Shown: positions 7,996-17,395, counted from the stretch's first letter. The stretch is 64,000 bases of DNA from Actinomycetota bacterium (GCA_020161315.1 JAIUOH010000008.1:1-64000), one strand, 5' to 3'. Numbers and translations are program-made. The notes: generated from the letters alone by a model not told the origin.

Positions 7996-9420
7996 TCAGT
8001 CGACAGCGAGCGCAGCTACGGGCGACACCCGGATCGCGCGCCGCGCCGGTGCCACTGCTGCCCCGAGAGCGAGCACTGTGCCGAAGAGCACGACGCCTGC
8101 TAGCACGAGCCAAGGCAATGCCGGAGGCATCAACCCCACCTGCGATCCGAGAAGCGACTGCGCCGCGACCCAGCCGTAAAACGTGCCCAGTACGAGGCCG
8201 AATCCGAGCGCCGCGAGCGTCATCTGCACACTCTCGGCCATCACCATTGCCCTCACCTGCGCCCCGGTAAACCCGAGCGCGCGCAGCAACCCAAGCTCGC
8301 GCGTGCGCTGCAGCACGCCGAGAGACAGCGTGTTCACCATTCCGACAGCAGCAATCACCGCTGAGAAGCCGACTAGCCCTGTGAAGATTCCGGTTGTGAT
8401 CGCGAGGGTCTCTGAGAGTTGCGCCTGCATTTCTGGGTCTTGAGCGAATGCCGCAAGACTCATCTGCTCGTAGCTTGCAAGCGCCACTGCAAACATGGTG
8501 ACGAGGGTCACCCCAATCACCAGGCCGATTGTGGCTCGGGCACTGCGTTCACGAAACCGGACGGCATTCGCCGCAGCGAGTCTTCCTGTCGGGCCTCGGC
8601 CGAGGGCACGGCCCGCAATGCGCAGCACCGGCGGCATCACCACGTGCGCGCCAATCGCGACACCCGTGAACGAAAGCAATCCGCCGACAAACGAGACGAG
8701 CAACGCGAGTGGCGTGACGAGCCCCGCGATCACCCCGAGGGCGAGAAGCGCGATGCCCACGATGATCAAGATCAGCGCCCACACCGAGCGCCCACTGCGA
8801 CCCTTCGCGTCTTCTGCACGCAACTCAACGGAGGCGCCGGTTGCCTCGATCGGCGATACCGCGCCGACTCGCCGAGATCCCGACCACGCCGCGACCCACG
8901 TGGTCAGCGCCACGATTGCGACGGCAGCGAGCGCGAGCGGGCTGAACAGCGGGTAGCTTGGCCCCGCGGGCAACCATCCGAGGCCGGGGCCAAATGCGAC
9001 GAACGAGGCGATAAGCAACTCGGCGAGCGCGAAACCGAGCACCGCCCCCATCGCACCCATCACGAGCCCCTCGCCCGCCACCCGAGCTCGAACTCGCGCA
9101 GAGGTGGCCCCGATCAGTCGGTACAGAGCGATCGTGCGGGTACGCCCGGCGATGATGGTCGAGAACGTGTTTGCGGTCACAATCGCACCAACGTAGAGCG
9201 CAATCAATATAAAGATGAGCGCGACCATCGTGAGCACCACCTTGAAGGTGCCAGATTCGGCAATAAGCCGCGGATCCATCGCCGCGACCATCACGTCGAC
9301 CCCAAGAATCAGCGTCACCGCAAAGAATGAGCTCAGGGCCGCAACGATCACCGTCGCGGCGTGATCACGAAGCTTCGCAAAATCGTGAGCGTTGCGGCCC
9401 CCTACCGCTTTGACGCTCAT
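7996..9420 (-). CDS. ABC transporter permease, FtsX/MacB type
   Basis: The 474-residue inner-membrane protein has two FtsX modules. Hydrophobic segments lie near residues 22-48, 60-84, 117-145 and 160-180, then about 215-260, and a C-terminal set around 335-370, 390-420 and 440-465. Typical FtsX phrases are TRTIALYRLIGATSARVRARV and RTRELGLLRALGFTGAQVRAMV. Such permeases pair with MacB/LolD-like ATPases to export lipids, antibiotics or lipoproteins, or to act as mechanotransmission devices. It overlaps the upstream ATPase gene by 4 nt (ATGA), so the two are translated together. Substrate cannot be told from the sequence. Confidence 0.9.
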   Translation of the reverse strand: MSVKAVGGRNAHDFAKLRDHAATVIVAALSSFFAVTLILGVDVMVAAMDPRLIAESGTFKVVLTMVALIFILIALYVGAIVTANTFSTIIAGRTRTIALYRLIGATSARVRARVAGEGLVMGAMGAVLGFALAELLIASFVAFGPGLGWLPAGPSYPLFSPLALAAVAIVALTTWVAAWSGSRRVGAVSPIEATGASVELRAEDAKGRSGRSVWALILIIVGIALLALGVIAGLVTPLALLVSFVGGLLSFTGVAIGAHVVMPPVLRIAGRALGRGPTGRLAAANAVRFRERSARATIGLVIGVTLVTMFAVALASYEQMSLAAFAQDPEMQAQLSETLAITTGIFTGLVGFSAVIAAVGMVNTLSLGVLQRTRELGLLRALGFTGAQVRAMVMAESVQMTLAALGFGLVLGTFYGWVAAQSLLGSQVGLMPPALPWLVLAGVVLFGTVLALGAAVAPARRAIRVSPVAALAVD

Positions 9421-10208
9421 GCCCGCTGGCTTTCAGCGCGCACGACACCGACAAAATCTTCGAGGCCAAGCATCGTGTCAGAAATCTGTGCCGCGCTCAT
9501 CGCCCCGCGATCGGCGACGATACGCCCGTCTGCAAGAAAAAGAATGCGATCGGCATGACTCGCCGCGATCGGGTCGTGTGTCACCATCGCGATGCTCTGG
9601 CCCTCGTCGTCGACCGCAGAGCGAAGCAACCCGAGCACCTCGCGACCAGTGCGCGAATCGAGTGCCCCGGTCGGTTCGTCGGCAAAGATCACGTCGGGCC
9701 GGGTCGCAAGCGCACGCGCGATCGCGACGCGCTGCTGCTGCCCGCCCGAGAGCTCGTGGGGGCGGTGGCGTTGCCTTCCGTCGAGCCCAAGAGCGACGAT
9801 CAGCGAGTCGATACGCGCTTGATCCTCGTGACCGACTCCTCTGCCGTCGAGTTCGAAAGGCAACCTGAGGTTACCCATAATGTCGAGTGTCGGCACCAGG
9901 TTGAAGGCCTGAAAGACGAAGCCGATCCTCGTTCTGCGAAGCTTTGTCAGCGCGGCATCGCCAAGCCGCGTAATCTCATCGCTGCCGAGCCACACTCGCC
10001 CCTCACTCGGGCTGTCGAGCCCCGCCATCACGTGCATAAGCGTCGACTTGCCCGAACCAGAGGGACCCATGATTGCCGTGAACTCACCTTTGCGCAGCCC
10101 GATCGAAACATCGCTTAGTGCGGTGACGCGGTGCGCACCCTCACCGTAGTGGCGGCTCAGGTGTTCGACTTGGGCAACGGTTTGGGCAGTTTGCGGGTGT
10201 TGATTCAT
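9417..10208 (-). CDS. ABC transporter ATP-binding protein, MacB/LolD type
   Basis: The 263-residue ATPase energises the FtsX-type permease encoded next. Walker A is GPSGSGKST, the Q-loop lies in FVFQAFNLVPTLDI, the signature is LSGGQQQRVAIARAL, Walker B is VIFADEPTGALD and the H-loop is MVTHDP. A Q-loop followed by AFNL and the signature GGQQQRV are typical of the MacB/LolD branch. Start ATG at 10208 has no spaced Shine-Dalgarno but has TAGCGT 6 nt upstream, so a leaderless mRNA is likely. The divergent gap to the surface-protein gene at 10406 is 197 nt and probably holds both promoters. Confidence 0.93.
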   Translation of the reverse strand: MNQHPQTAQTVAQVEHLSRHYGEGAHRVTALSDVSIGLRKGEFTAIMGPSGSGKSTLMHVMAGLDSPSEGRVWLGSDEITRLGDAALTKLRRTRIGFVFQAFNLVPTLDIMGNLRLPFELDGRGVGHEDQARIDSLIVALGLDGRQRHRPHELSGGQQQRVAIARALATRPDVIFADEPTGALDSRTGREVLGLLRSAVDDEGQSIAMVTHDPIAASHADRILFLADGRIVADRGAMSAAQISDTMLGLEDFVGVVRAESQRA

Positions 10209-10405
10209 CCTTCAACGCTAGGTTTCTTCGCAGCGCGCGGGATCGACCTTACGTACCACGGTGATCGTGCTTTGGTGCCGTCTCTACATGTGGGGTGCGC
10301 AAATCAAACCCCCGGGTTACCATGAAGTGAATCGGAACACCAGGTGCAGGAATTTGGGGTCGGCTACTTCTGCCGCTGCATCTGAATGGACTCATTGGAG
10401 GGGCC

Positions 10406-11737
10406 ATGACGATTCGAAGCTTGGTCGCGGCATTCTGCGCGACTCTGATGATGACCGCGGGGTTTGCGGGGATAGCAAGCGCGGCTCACGCGACGGGGCC
10501 CGCTGTATCAGCCACCGAGTTCTATGCAGAGCTTTGCGCGGGCACCACCGAAAGCAACCCAAAAGAGGCGACCGTTTGGGACGATGTCGAGAATGTGTCC
10601 TTGCCCGGCCCCGTGCCAGACCTCACGCGCGTTTGGGGGCCGCGGCTGGATTCGTATAACGATGGCAACGTGGTGCCGCTCTATGACGTCTGGGGCGAGA
10701 ACAACCTCAACGGCTACCCGCCGGTGTGCGGCGTTCGCTACGTCGAAGGCGTCGGCCCCGTCTCTGAGTGGATGTACTGCACCGACTACTTCGCGCACGT
10801 CTGCAGCGGCGTTGATGAAGATGGAAACCTCGTCGATATCGACGGCGATCAGCTCCCCGATATGGAAGAAAGCGACACCGCCAACGAGAAGCTAACGCCA
10901 GACCAAGAGAAGATCATTGCCTACCTCGTGACGCACGGCTGGACCCGGTATATCGGGTCTGGCGGTGAGGGCGACTTTGGTTTCGCCACCAGTGCGCAGC
11001 CGCTTGGTGACTCGTTTCAGCGCTCAGCGCTGCAGGTGCTCGTGTGGTGTGTGAGTGACCCGGTGGCAGATCCGGTGCCGAATGGCAGCGAGCAGCTTCG
11101 AAAAGAAACATGCGAGAACAGCCTCGACGCCAACGATCAGGCGGCGATTCTCGCCACGTACGGGCCAGCCCCCGAGCTTTCAGCAACCGGGCCCACTGCA
11201 ACGCTCAAGGTTGGCGAGACCGCACGGTTCACGGTTTCGGCGAATGCTGCGGCTGGACCGATTACTATCTCGACGACCGGCCCGGCCGGATCTCTCACTG
11301 TGACCTCAGGCAGCGCGACGTTGATGGGAAATCAACTCCTCCTGACCGAGGCTCCAGCCACGCAGACTGTTGTACTCGGTTTCACCGCGACCGAAGTCGG
11401 CACCGTAGCACTGAGCGCAGAGGCAACTCCTGCCGCCACCGAAAGTATCGGCTGGAACCAAAGCCCCGGGGTCGCAGCCAACGAAAAGCCGTGCCAGATC
11501 TTCGCAACTTTCCGCAAGGATCAGAGCGAGGTTTTGCGAGCGGACGCGAGTGCGATTTTTGCGGTTGCCAGCACTGGTGCGGGCGCAAATGTTTCAGCGA
11601 ATGCGAACGGCAATCGGATCGCAAATACCGGCGCTGACTCGCCCGCCTTCGGCATGACGGTCGCCGCGCTCGCGGCCCTGGTCGTCGGCGCGGGTCTCCT
11701 GGTCGGTACTCGCCGCAAGGCCCAAAGCAGCACGTAA
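10406..11737 (+). CDS. Secreted, wall-anchored surface protein with probable thioester domain
   Basis: The 443-residue protein starts with a signal peptide (MTIRSLVAAFCATLMMTAGFAGIASAAHA). An N-terminal module resembles thioester (TQxA-like) adhesin domains: the candidate thioester Cys is C125 in WMYCTDYF, and the candidate partner Gln is Q210 in SALQVLVWCV. Between them sits a short Asp-rich calcium-binding-like insert (DEDGNLVDIDGDQLPD). A beta-sandwich stalk follows (about 235-330). The C-terminus has a sorting signal with IANTG, a hydrophobic stretch and RRK. IANTG resembles the LAxTG motif of class E sortases more than LPxTG. No class E sortase gene lies in this window. The thioester call is inference from spacing and should be tested structurally. 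Confidence 0.72.
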   Translation: MTIRSLVAAFCATLMMTAGFAGIASAAHATGPAVSATEFYAELCAGTTESNPKEATVWDDVENVSLPGPVPDLTRVWGPRLDSYNDGNVVPLYDVWGENNLNGYPPVCGVRYVEGVGPVSEWMYCTDYFAHVCSGVDEDGNLVDIDGDQLPDMEESDTANEKLTPDQEKIIAYLVTHGWTRYIGSGGEGDFGFATSAQPLGDSFQRSALQVLVWCVSDPVADPVPNGSEQLRKETCENSLDANDQAAILATYGPAPELSATGPTATLKVGETARFTVSANAAAGPITISTTGPAGSLTVTSGSATLMGNQLLLTEAPATQTVVLGFTATEVGTVALSAEATPAATESIGWNQSPGVAANEKPCQIFATFRKDQSEVLRADASAIFAVASTGAGANVSANANGNRIANTGADSPAFGMTVAALAALVVGAGLLVGTRRKAQSST

Positions 11738-11813
11738 TCGCGGGCACGACGGGAAGTCGCTTTCTCGCAGCGCACCCGGGAATAGATGCGTTTGCATACG
11801 TGTTATACCTGAC

Positions 11814-12866
11814 ATGAGAGCATTCGGATTCCTTTCCTTCGGACACTACGGCGACGTTCGCGGCAGCGCAGTGCGCACTGCTGGCGACATGCTGAACCAG
11901 ACCATCGAGCTCGCCGAAGGGGCCGACGAGATCGGCGTCAACGGCGCCTATGTGCGCGTGCACCACTTCGCGAAACAGGCGGCGTCGCCGATCCCTTTGC
12001 TTACCGCGATGGCGGCTCGCACCAAACGCATCGAGGTCGGCACCGGCGTGATCGACATGCGCTACGAGAACCCGCTCTACCTCGCCGAAGAGGCGGCGTC
12101 GCTCGACCTCATCTCGAGCCGCCGAATTGCGCTCGGCATTAGCCGCGGCTCGCCCGAGACCGCGCTGCGCGGCTACGAGGCGTTCGGCTACACAGGCTCT
12201 GAAGACCCACGCGGCGGCGATATCGCACGCGATAAGTTCGAGCTGTTCTTGCAGGCGATCGACGGCGAGCGTGTCGTCGAAGGCGACCCGCAGATGGTCG
12301 GCCCCGGCCAGCGACTCGCGATCGAACCGCAGTCGCCCGGTCTGCGCGATCGCATCTGGTGGGGCGCGGGATCACGCGAAAGCGCCGAGCAGGTCGGCCG
12401 CCAGGGGCTCAATCTCATGAGCTCGACGCTTCTTACCGAGGCGACAGGGCAACCATTTCACGTGCTGCAGCGCGAGCAGATCGAACGCTACCGCGAGGCC
12501 TACAAGCAGGCCGGACACACGGGCGCGCCTCGAGTGAGTGTGAGCCGCAGCGTCTTCCCGATCGTGAACGAGCAAGACGAGCTGTACTTCGGGTTGCGTT
12601 CACGCGAGAACATGGATCAGGTCGGCGTGATAGACGGCTTTCGCTCGACGTTCGGCAAGACCTACGCCGACTCACCCGACCGGCTCATCACGCAACTACT
12701 CGCCGACGAGGCGGTTATGGCGGCGGATACGCTCATGCTGACCATCCCAAATCAAATTGGCGTCGAGTACAACCTGCACGTGCTGCAGGCTTTTGCCGAG
12801 CACGTCGCGCCCGCGCTGGGGTGGAAGCCAAACACGGAGGGGCCTGTGGTCGGCGATACCGTCTAA
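11814..12866 (+). CDS. LLM-class flavin-dependent oxidoreductase
   Basis: The 350-residue protein belongs to the bacterial-luciferase-like TIM-barrel superfamily, which uses reduced FMN or F420. Recognisable parts are the N-terminal strand MRAFGFLSFGHY, the AYVRVHHFAKQAASPIPLLTAMAARTKRIEVGTGVIDMRYENPLYLAEEAASLDLIS block typical of the family, and GSRESAEQVGRQGLNLMSS toward the phosphate-binding end. Substrate is unknown. A promoter-like TGTTAT lies 7 nt ahead of the ATG with TTGCAT further upstream, so it is probably transcribed alone and without a leader. It is followed by a GNAT gene after 104 nt. Confidence 0.85.
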   Translation: MRAFGFLSFGHYGDVRGSAVRTAGDMLNQTIELAEGADEIGVNGAYVRVHHFAKQAASPIPLLTAMAARTKRIEVGTGVIDMRYENPLYLAEEAASLDLISSRRIALGISRGSPETALRGYEAFGYTGSEDPRGGDIARDKFELFLQAIDGERVVEGDPQMVGPGQRLAIEPQSPGLRDRIWWGAGSRESAEQVGRQGLNLMSSTLLTEATGQPFHVLQREQIERYREAYKQAGHTGAPRVSVSRSVFPIVNEQDELYFGLRSRENMDQVGVIDGFRSTFGKTYADSPDRLITQLLADEAVMAADTLMLTIPNQIGVEYNLHVLQAFAEHVAPALGWKPNTEGPVVGDTV

Positions 12867-12970
12867 CGGAAAATCCGTGGGGCACCAAAACTCAACTGGT
12901 TCTGTGCAGTCGCAACAGCATCGGCTCGCGGACATGATCGCCCACGAGGCGCACCGAGTATCATCGGGCT

Positions 12971-13513
12971 ATGTTCGAGCCGCAACAGATCGCCGAGAAC
13001 GTTACGCTACGAGCGCTGCGCTCGGAAGACGCCCGCGCCCTCACCGATGCGTACGTGCGCAATCGCGCATATCTTGAGCAGTGGGAGCCGACCCGTGCCG
13101 ATGACTTCTGCACAGAAGAGACACAATCGCTTGATATCTCCCGCCGCATCGAGATGGAACAGGCCGGCGTGGGCTACTCGCTGGGTTTGTTCACCGAAGG
13201 CGCCCTCATAGGTCGATTCAACCTCGCCGAGGTCGTTCGCGGCGTGTTTCAGAGCGCAGGCATCGGCTACTGGGTCGATCAAACTCACGCGGGCCGCGGG
13301 CTCGCCTCAGCCGCAGTGAAAGCGATGCTGTCGAACGCGCGCGATCACCTTGGCCTGCACCGACTCGAGGCTGCCACACTCGTGCACAATGTGGGGTCGC
13401 AGCGCGTGCTGGCAAGGGCAGGATTCAAGCAAATCGGCATGGCCCCGAGATACCTCAAGATCGCCGGCGAATGGCAAGACCACAACCTGTATCAGGCGAT
13501 ACTTCACAGCTAA
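12971..13513 (+). CDS. GNAT acetyltransferase, RimJ/RimL type
   Basis: The 180-residue protein is one complete GNAT fold of the RimJ/RimL/SACOL branch: N-terminal ENVTLRALRSEDARALTDAY, central GRFNLAEVVRGVFQSAGIGYWVDQTHAGRGLASAAVKAM (the V-x-x-x-x-x-G-x-G/A acetyl-CoA loop), and C-terminal NVGSQRVLARAGFKQIG. Such enzymes acetylate protein N-termini or small amines; the substrate here is unknown. A -10-like TATCAT lies exactly 6 nt before the ATG, suggesting leaderless translation. Its 3' end overlaps the convergent methyltransferase gene by 4 nt. Confidence 0.88.
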   Translation: MFEPQQIAENVTLRALRSEDARALTDAYVRNRAYLEQWEPTRADDFCTEETQSLDISRRIEMEQAGVGYSLGLFTEGALIGRFNLAEVVRGVFQSAGIGYWVDQTHAGRGLASAAVKAMLSNARDHLGLHRLEAATLVHNVGSQRVLARAGFKQIGMAPRYLKIAGEWQDHNLYQAILHS

Positions 13514-14148
13514 GCTGACAATCCGAGACGCGCCGAAAGCAATGCTTCTGGTCGCCTGCCCTGCCGTTCCCGAATCTGCGTTTCAATGACGGTGAAACCC
13601 GCGCGCTCCACGCGTTCGGTGAGAGCGTTCACCGGCCAGTAGTACGCCGTAGTGATGGCGTGATCGAATGGCTCGAGCTTCACCCCGGCAAAGAAGCCGA
13701 TCAGCAGACTGCCTCCGGGATGTATCGCGCGTGCAAACTCCACCAGCGCAGCATCGATCCCACTTGGTTCCGTATGGATTAGCGAATACCAGGCGAGCAC
13801 GCCTCCCAGGCTCTTGCTTTCAACTCCGAGCGACTCAGCCTGCCCACGTCGATAGCGGCTCAGCGGGTAGCTTCTCCGTGCGTGCTCAACGAAGGCGGTC
13901 GACGGGTCGAGGCCTTCGATGTCGACCTCGTGCTCGCGCAAGAAGTCTGTCCACTGCCCAGGGCCACAGCCCACATCGAGCACTGGCCCGCGAACGCCAC
14001 GCGCCCACTCGAGCAGGTACTCGCGATCCGCTGCCTCAGCATGCTCGATCTTGCCCACCGCTTCGACGTACTCGCCGGCGCGGCGACTGTAGGCGTCAGC
14101 CGCCTGCACGTGACTTGTGTGCGCATGCTCCGACGATTGAACTCCCAT
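13510..14148 (-). CDS. Class I SAM-dependent methyltransferase
   Basis: The 212-residue soluble enzyme has the Rossmann-like SAM fold. Motif I is VLDVGCGPGQWTDFL, the acidic loop after strand 2 is DIEGLDPSTAFVEHAR, motif post-I is EAQ-like GQAESLGVESKSLGGVLAWYSLIH, and the late strand is GGSLLIGFFAG. It is a small-molecule type without recognisable substrate domain. The ATG at 14148 follows a -10-like TAACGT by 6 nt, again a leaderless arrangement. Convergent 4-nt overlap with the GNAT gene means the two transcripts are antisense to each other at their ends. Confidence 0.87.
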   Translation of the reverse strand: MGVQSSEHAHTSHVQAADAYSRRAGEYVEAVGKIEHAEAADREYLLEWARGVRGPVLDVGCGPGQWTDFLREHEVDIEGLDPSTAFVEHARRSYPLSRYRRGQAESLGVESKSLGGVLAWYSLIHTEPSGIDAALVEFARAIHPGGSLLIGFFAGVKLEPFDHAITTAYYWPVNALTERVERAGFTVIETQIRERQGRRPEALLSARLGLSA

Positions 14149-14234
14149 AGCTCGACGTTACCCGCGGCCGGGGGAAGGCGGGAGCGCGCAGCGCGGGTTC
14201 CTGGGAAAGGCGACTCGGATGAGAACATGGGTGC

Positions 14235-15014
14235 ATGCCCGAAACGCCTCAAGACGTCACCCTCCGTTCAGATTATGGACCCAGCGAGTACCCCGCGCTC
14301 GTGGCGATCTGGCGCAGCGCCGTGCGCGCCACTCATGACTTTCTCGCAGTGGAAGACTTCGCACGGATCGAAAGCATGCTCGCATCAGAATACTTTCCGA
14401 TGGTCGATCTGATCGTCGCCGATGACGCGGGTGTGGCAGTTGGCTTTGCTGGTGTCGAATCAGACAATCTCGAGATGCTGTTTATCCATGACTCGTCTCG
14501 CGGCAAAGGGATCGGATCAGCGCTTCTGAATGAGGCCATCGCCTCACACGGGGTCACTAAGGTCGACGTGAATGAGCAGAACCTAGGAGCGCACCGCTTC
14601 TATCTGACCCAGGGGTTCCGTCAGATCGGCAGAAGCGAACTCGATGGCGAAGGCAAGCCATACCCCATTCTGCATATGCGGCTCGCGGACTCCGATTGGT
14701 CGCAACCTGGCAGCAACGGCGGCCAGGATCAGACATACGAGATCGTGCTCACCGGACAGCTCATCTGTAAGACCGTCGAGGAGTCCGAGCTGGTTGCGAG
14801 GCTGCTGCCCACGCACATCGAACTCACGCGCGCAGAGCCCGGGTGCACCTCTTTCGAGGTCACGCGAACCGACGATCCACTTGTCTGGCAAGTCGATGAG
14901 CGTTTCGTGAGTCAACAGGCTTTCGAGGCCCACCAACATCGGGTTGCGGCGAGCGAATGGGGCACAGAGACCACGAAGATTGCGCGCGAGTACATCATCA
15001 CGGGATCCGACTAA
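14235..15014 (+). CDS. GNAT acetyltransferase fused to an antibiotic-biosynthesis-monooxygenase (ABM)-like domain
   Basis: The 259-residue protein has two domains. Residues about 8-155 form a GNAT of the YjaB/PhnO-like type (YPALVAIWRSAVRATHDFL, LEMLFIHDSSRGKGIGSALLNEAI, NLGAHRFYLTQGF). Residues about 168-255 form a ferredoxin-like ABM domain (YEIVLTGQLICKTVEESELVARLLPTHIELTRAEPGCTSFEVTRTDDPLVWQVDERFVSQQAFEAHQHR), the dimeric alpha-beta fold of YgiN-like quinol monooxygenases. A short linker rich in Gly/Gln separates them and the frame is continuous. Whether both halves are active is unknown; the fusion suggests one substrate is acted on by both. Convergent with the quinone oxidoreductase gene. 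Confidence 0.82.
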   Translation: MPETPQDVTLRSDYGPSEYPALVAIWRSAVRATHDFLAVEDFARIESMLASEYFPMVDLIVADDAGVAVGFAGVESDNLEMLFIHDSSRGKGIGSALLNEAIASHGVTKVDVNEQNLGAHRFYLTQGFRQIGRSELDGEGKPYPILHMRLADSDWSQPGSNGGQDQTYEIVLTGQLICKTVEESELVARLLPTHIELTRAEPGCTSFEVTRTDDPLVWQVDERFVSQQAFEAHQHRVAASEWGTETTKIAREYIITGSD

Positions 15015-15070
15015 CCGCGAGGCCTCTGGTTGCCGCACCTCTCACGCTCGCGAGGAGACGCGAGCAAAAG

Positions 15071-15991
15071 CTACGGCACCACGATGAGCTTGCCCCGGGT
15101 GCGGCCGCTCATGCTCGCCCGAAACGCGTCGGCCACTTGGTCGAGCGAGAAGATACCGGCGATCTCGACTTCGAGGCGGCCAGCACGAGCAAGCTCGACC
15201 AACCGGGTGGTCTCGGCACCATCCGGGCGCACCCAGATATAGTGCCCGCCGTGCTCGGTCACTGAACCGTCGGCGATCGAAGCGTGAGTGCCGCCCTCGC
15301 GAAGCACCGCAAGAGTGGTCTCGAGCTGGCCGCCGACAAAGTCGGCGACAGCATCGACCGGGCCGCCGGCGAGCGCAAGCACGCGAGTCTCAAGACCGTC
15401 ACCATACACCACCGGTTCGACGCCCAAACCGCGCAAGAAGTCATGGTTTCGTTCCGATGCCGTGCCGATCACGCGCGCCCCACGAACGACCGCGATTTGC
15501 GCGGCAAAGCTGCCCACGCCACCGGCCGCGGCGTGAATGAGCAGGGTTTTCCCGCCGAGATCCCCCAGCGCATCGAGCGCGCGCAGTGCTGTGCCCCCAG
15601 CAAGCGGGAGCCCGGCTGCCTGCTCCCACGAGAGCTCGGCGGGTTTGCGCGCCACCGCATGGGCATCGACCGCGATCCTCTCAGCAAACGTGCCGTGCTG
15701 CACGACACCCTTTCGCGCATAGGCGAGCACTTCGTCACCGATCTCGAACTCAGGAGTGTCGAACCCGAGGCCCACGACTACGCCGGCGACGTCCCAGCCC
15801 GGAATCACCGGAAAGTTCGAGTCGATCATCGGATCGAGATAGCCAGCCATGAGCTTCCAATCGACCGGGTTGACGGCCGCTGCTTTCACTTCAATCAGCA
15901 CTGCACCTGCCATCACCTTCGGTTCGGCGACCTCTCGCACCTCGAGATCGTCAAGGTCGGTGGTGTAGTTGTCGTAGACGACAGCTCGCAT
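15071..15991 (-). CDS. Zinc-independent NADP-dependent quinone oxidoreductase (MDR family)
   Basis: The 306-residue medium-chain dehydrogenase/reductase begins MRAVVYDNYT. The GroES-like domain includes IEVKAAAVNPVDWKLMAGYLD and PVIPGWDVAGVV, and lacks the zinc-ligand cysteines of alcohol dehydrogenases. The Rossmann half has the NADPH site AAAGGVGSFAAQIAVVRGARVIGTAS. Family members reduce quinones or alpha,beta-unsaturated ketones. The open frame extends to 16213, but a good AAGGAG seven bases before the ATG at 15991 fixes the start. The 246-nt divergent gap to the M20 gene should contain promoters for both directions. Confidence 0.9.
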   Translation of the reverse strand: MRAVVYDNYTTDLDDLEVREVAEPKVMAGAVLIEVKAAAVNPVDWKLMAGYLDPMIDSNFPVIPGWDVAGVVVGLGFDTPEFEIGDEVLAYARKGVVQHGTFAERIAVDAHAVARKPAELSWEQAAGLPLAGGTALRALDALGDLGGKTLLIHAAAGGVGSFAAQIAVVRGARVIGTASERNHDFLRGLGVEPVVYGDGLETRVLALAGGPVDAVADFVGGQLETTLAVLREGGTHASIADGSVTEHGGHYIWVRPDGAETTRLVELARAGRLEVEIAGIFSLDQVADAFRASMSGRTRGKLIVVP

Positions 15992-16237
15992 GGCGTACTC
16001 CTTCAGATGCTGAACGACGATACTGAAACCAACGCACAAAGCGGGTCGGCTATTCCACAGCGCAAGTCCCAGAACCACCCTCTGGGCTACACGAACGGGC
16101 GCTCCGTAACGCATAAGGCGTCCATCGATCATTGACTTCGACGAAGCCAGCGACCATTTTTCGGTGAGCTCTACGATTTGGTGCACCGATCTGTTCACAA
16201 GGATGGAGACCACGCGTCACCACTGGAGGAACTCGCC

Positions 16238-17395
16238 ATGCCGAAACACCAGCTCTCCTCCGAACCCGCACGGAGCAGCTACGCACAAAACGACGCCAAG
16301 CTCGCGCGGGTGATGGTCTCGGACATTCTGCAACTCGTCGAGTGCGAGTCTCCCTCTGACGACCTGCAGGCAGTCGCGCGCAGCGCGGAGACCGTCGCGA
16401 CGCTCGCGGTAAAGCTTCTCGGCACCGAGCCCGAGCGCATCGTGATCGACGGTTGCACGCATCTGCGCTGGCGTTTCGGTCGCACACCCCGAGTCCTGCT
16501 GGTCGGGCATCACGACACCGTTTGGCCCATTGGCACCCTGCGCACGCACCCCGGCGTTGTAGAGCAGGGCGTGTTGCGCGGCCCCGGGTGCTTCGACATG
16601 AAGGCTGGCATCGCGATGGCCATGCACGCGTTGGCTGCGCTCGAATCGCTCGACGGTGTCACGCTGCTCATCACGGGCGACGAGGAGCCGGGTTCGCTCA
16701 CCTCTCGCGATCTCATCGAGCAAGAAGCTCGCGAATGCTCGGCAGCCCTGGTGCTCGAAGCTGCAGGGCCAGGAGGGGCACTCAAGACCGAGCGCAAGGG
16801 CGTCTCGCGTTATGAGGTCGTTGTGCAGGGTCGAGCCTCTCACGCGGGCCTCGACCCAGAGCTCGGCGTGAACGCGACGCTCGAGCTCTCGCACCAGGTG
16901 CAGCGCGTCGCGAACCTCGCCCTGCCCGAGCTGGGCACCACGGTCACCCCCACTCGAGCCGAATCGGGCACCACCACGAACACTGTTCCGGCATCGAGCA
17001 GCTTTTCGGTCGACGTGCGGGCTCGAAGCATCGCAGAGCAGGATCGCGTGCACCAAGAGATGCTCGCCCTGCAACCGCGGCTGCCGGGTGCGATCGTCAC
17101 CGTGCTCGGCGGAGTGAACCGGCCCCCGCTCGAGGCCGAAGCGTCTCGCGAACTGTTTGAGCGCGCCAGCCGAATCGCGAGAGAGCTCGGCCTGCCGCCA
17201 CTACGCGCACAGGCGGTCGGCGGAGCGTCTGACGGCAACTTCACCGCAGGTGTCGGCACCCCCACGCTCGACGGCCTTGGCGCGACCGGAGGGGGCGCGC
17301 ACGCCGACAGCGAGCACGTCATTGTCGATGAGCTGCCCGCCCGAACCCAACTGCTTACGGCACTGATCGCCGACCTTTTGGCCGAACACCCATGA
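16238..17395 (+). CDS. M20-family metallohydrolase (probable N-acyl/N-succinyl amino acid hydrolase)
   Basis: The 385-residue enzyme is a carboxypeptidase-G2-like M20 protein binding two zinc ions: LLVGHHDTVWP (His/Asp), GCFDMKAGIAMAMHAL (bridging Asp), LLITGDEEPGSLTS (catalytic Glu pair), a dimerisation domain starting YEVVVQGRASHAGLDPELGVNA, and GGASDGNFTA plus GGGAHADSEHV at the end. GGAGG eight bases before the ATG at 16238 selects this start over the longer frame. It is coupled by a 4-nt ATGA overlap to a GNAT gene, which is coupled the same way to a racemase gene. In the known N-succinylamino acid racemase pathway the M20 member is the L-specific desuccinylase, which is my inferred role. 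Confidence 0.88.
   Translation: MPKHQLSSEPARSSYAQNDAKLARVMVSDILQLVECESPSDDLQAVARSAETVATLAVKLLGTEPERIVIDGCTHLRWRFGRTPRVLLVGHHDTVWPIGTLRTHPGVVEQGVLRGPGCFDMKAGIAMAMHALAALESLDGVTLLITGDEEPGSLTSRDLIEQEARECSAALVLEAAGPGGALKTERKGVSRYEVVVQGRASHAGLDPELGVNATLELSHQVQRVANLALPELGTTVTPTRAESGTTTNTVPASSSFSVDVRARSIAEQDRVHQEMLALQPRLPGAIVTVLGGVNRPPLEAEASRELFERASRIARELGLPPLRAQAVGGASDGNFTAGVGTPTLDGLGATGGGAHADSEHVIVDELPARTQLLTALIADLLAEHP

Noticed and set aside
8419..9330. 303-codon open frame on + across the FtsX permease
   Set aside because: Extremely charged Arg/Asp/His-rich translation of the complementary strand of membrane helices.
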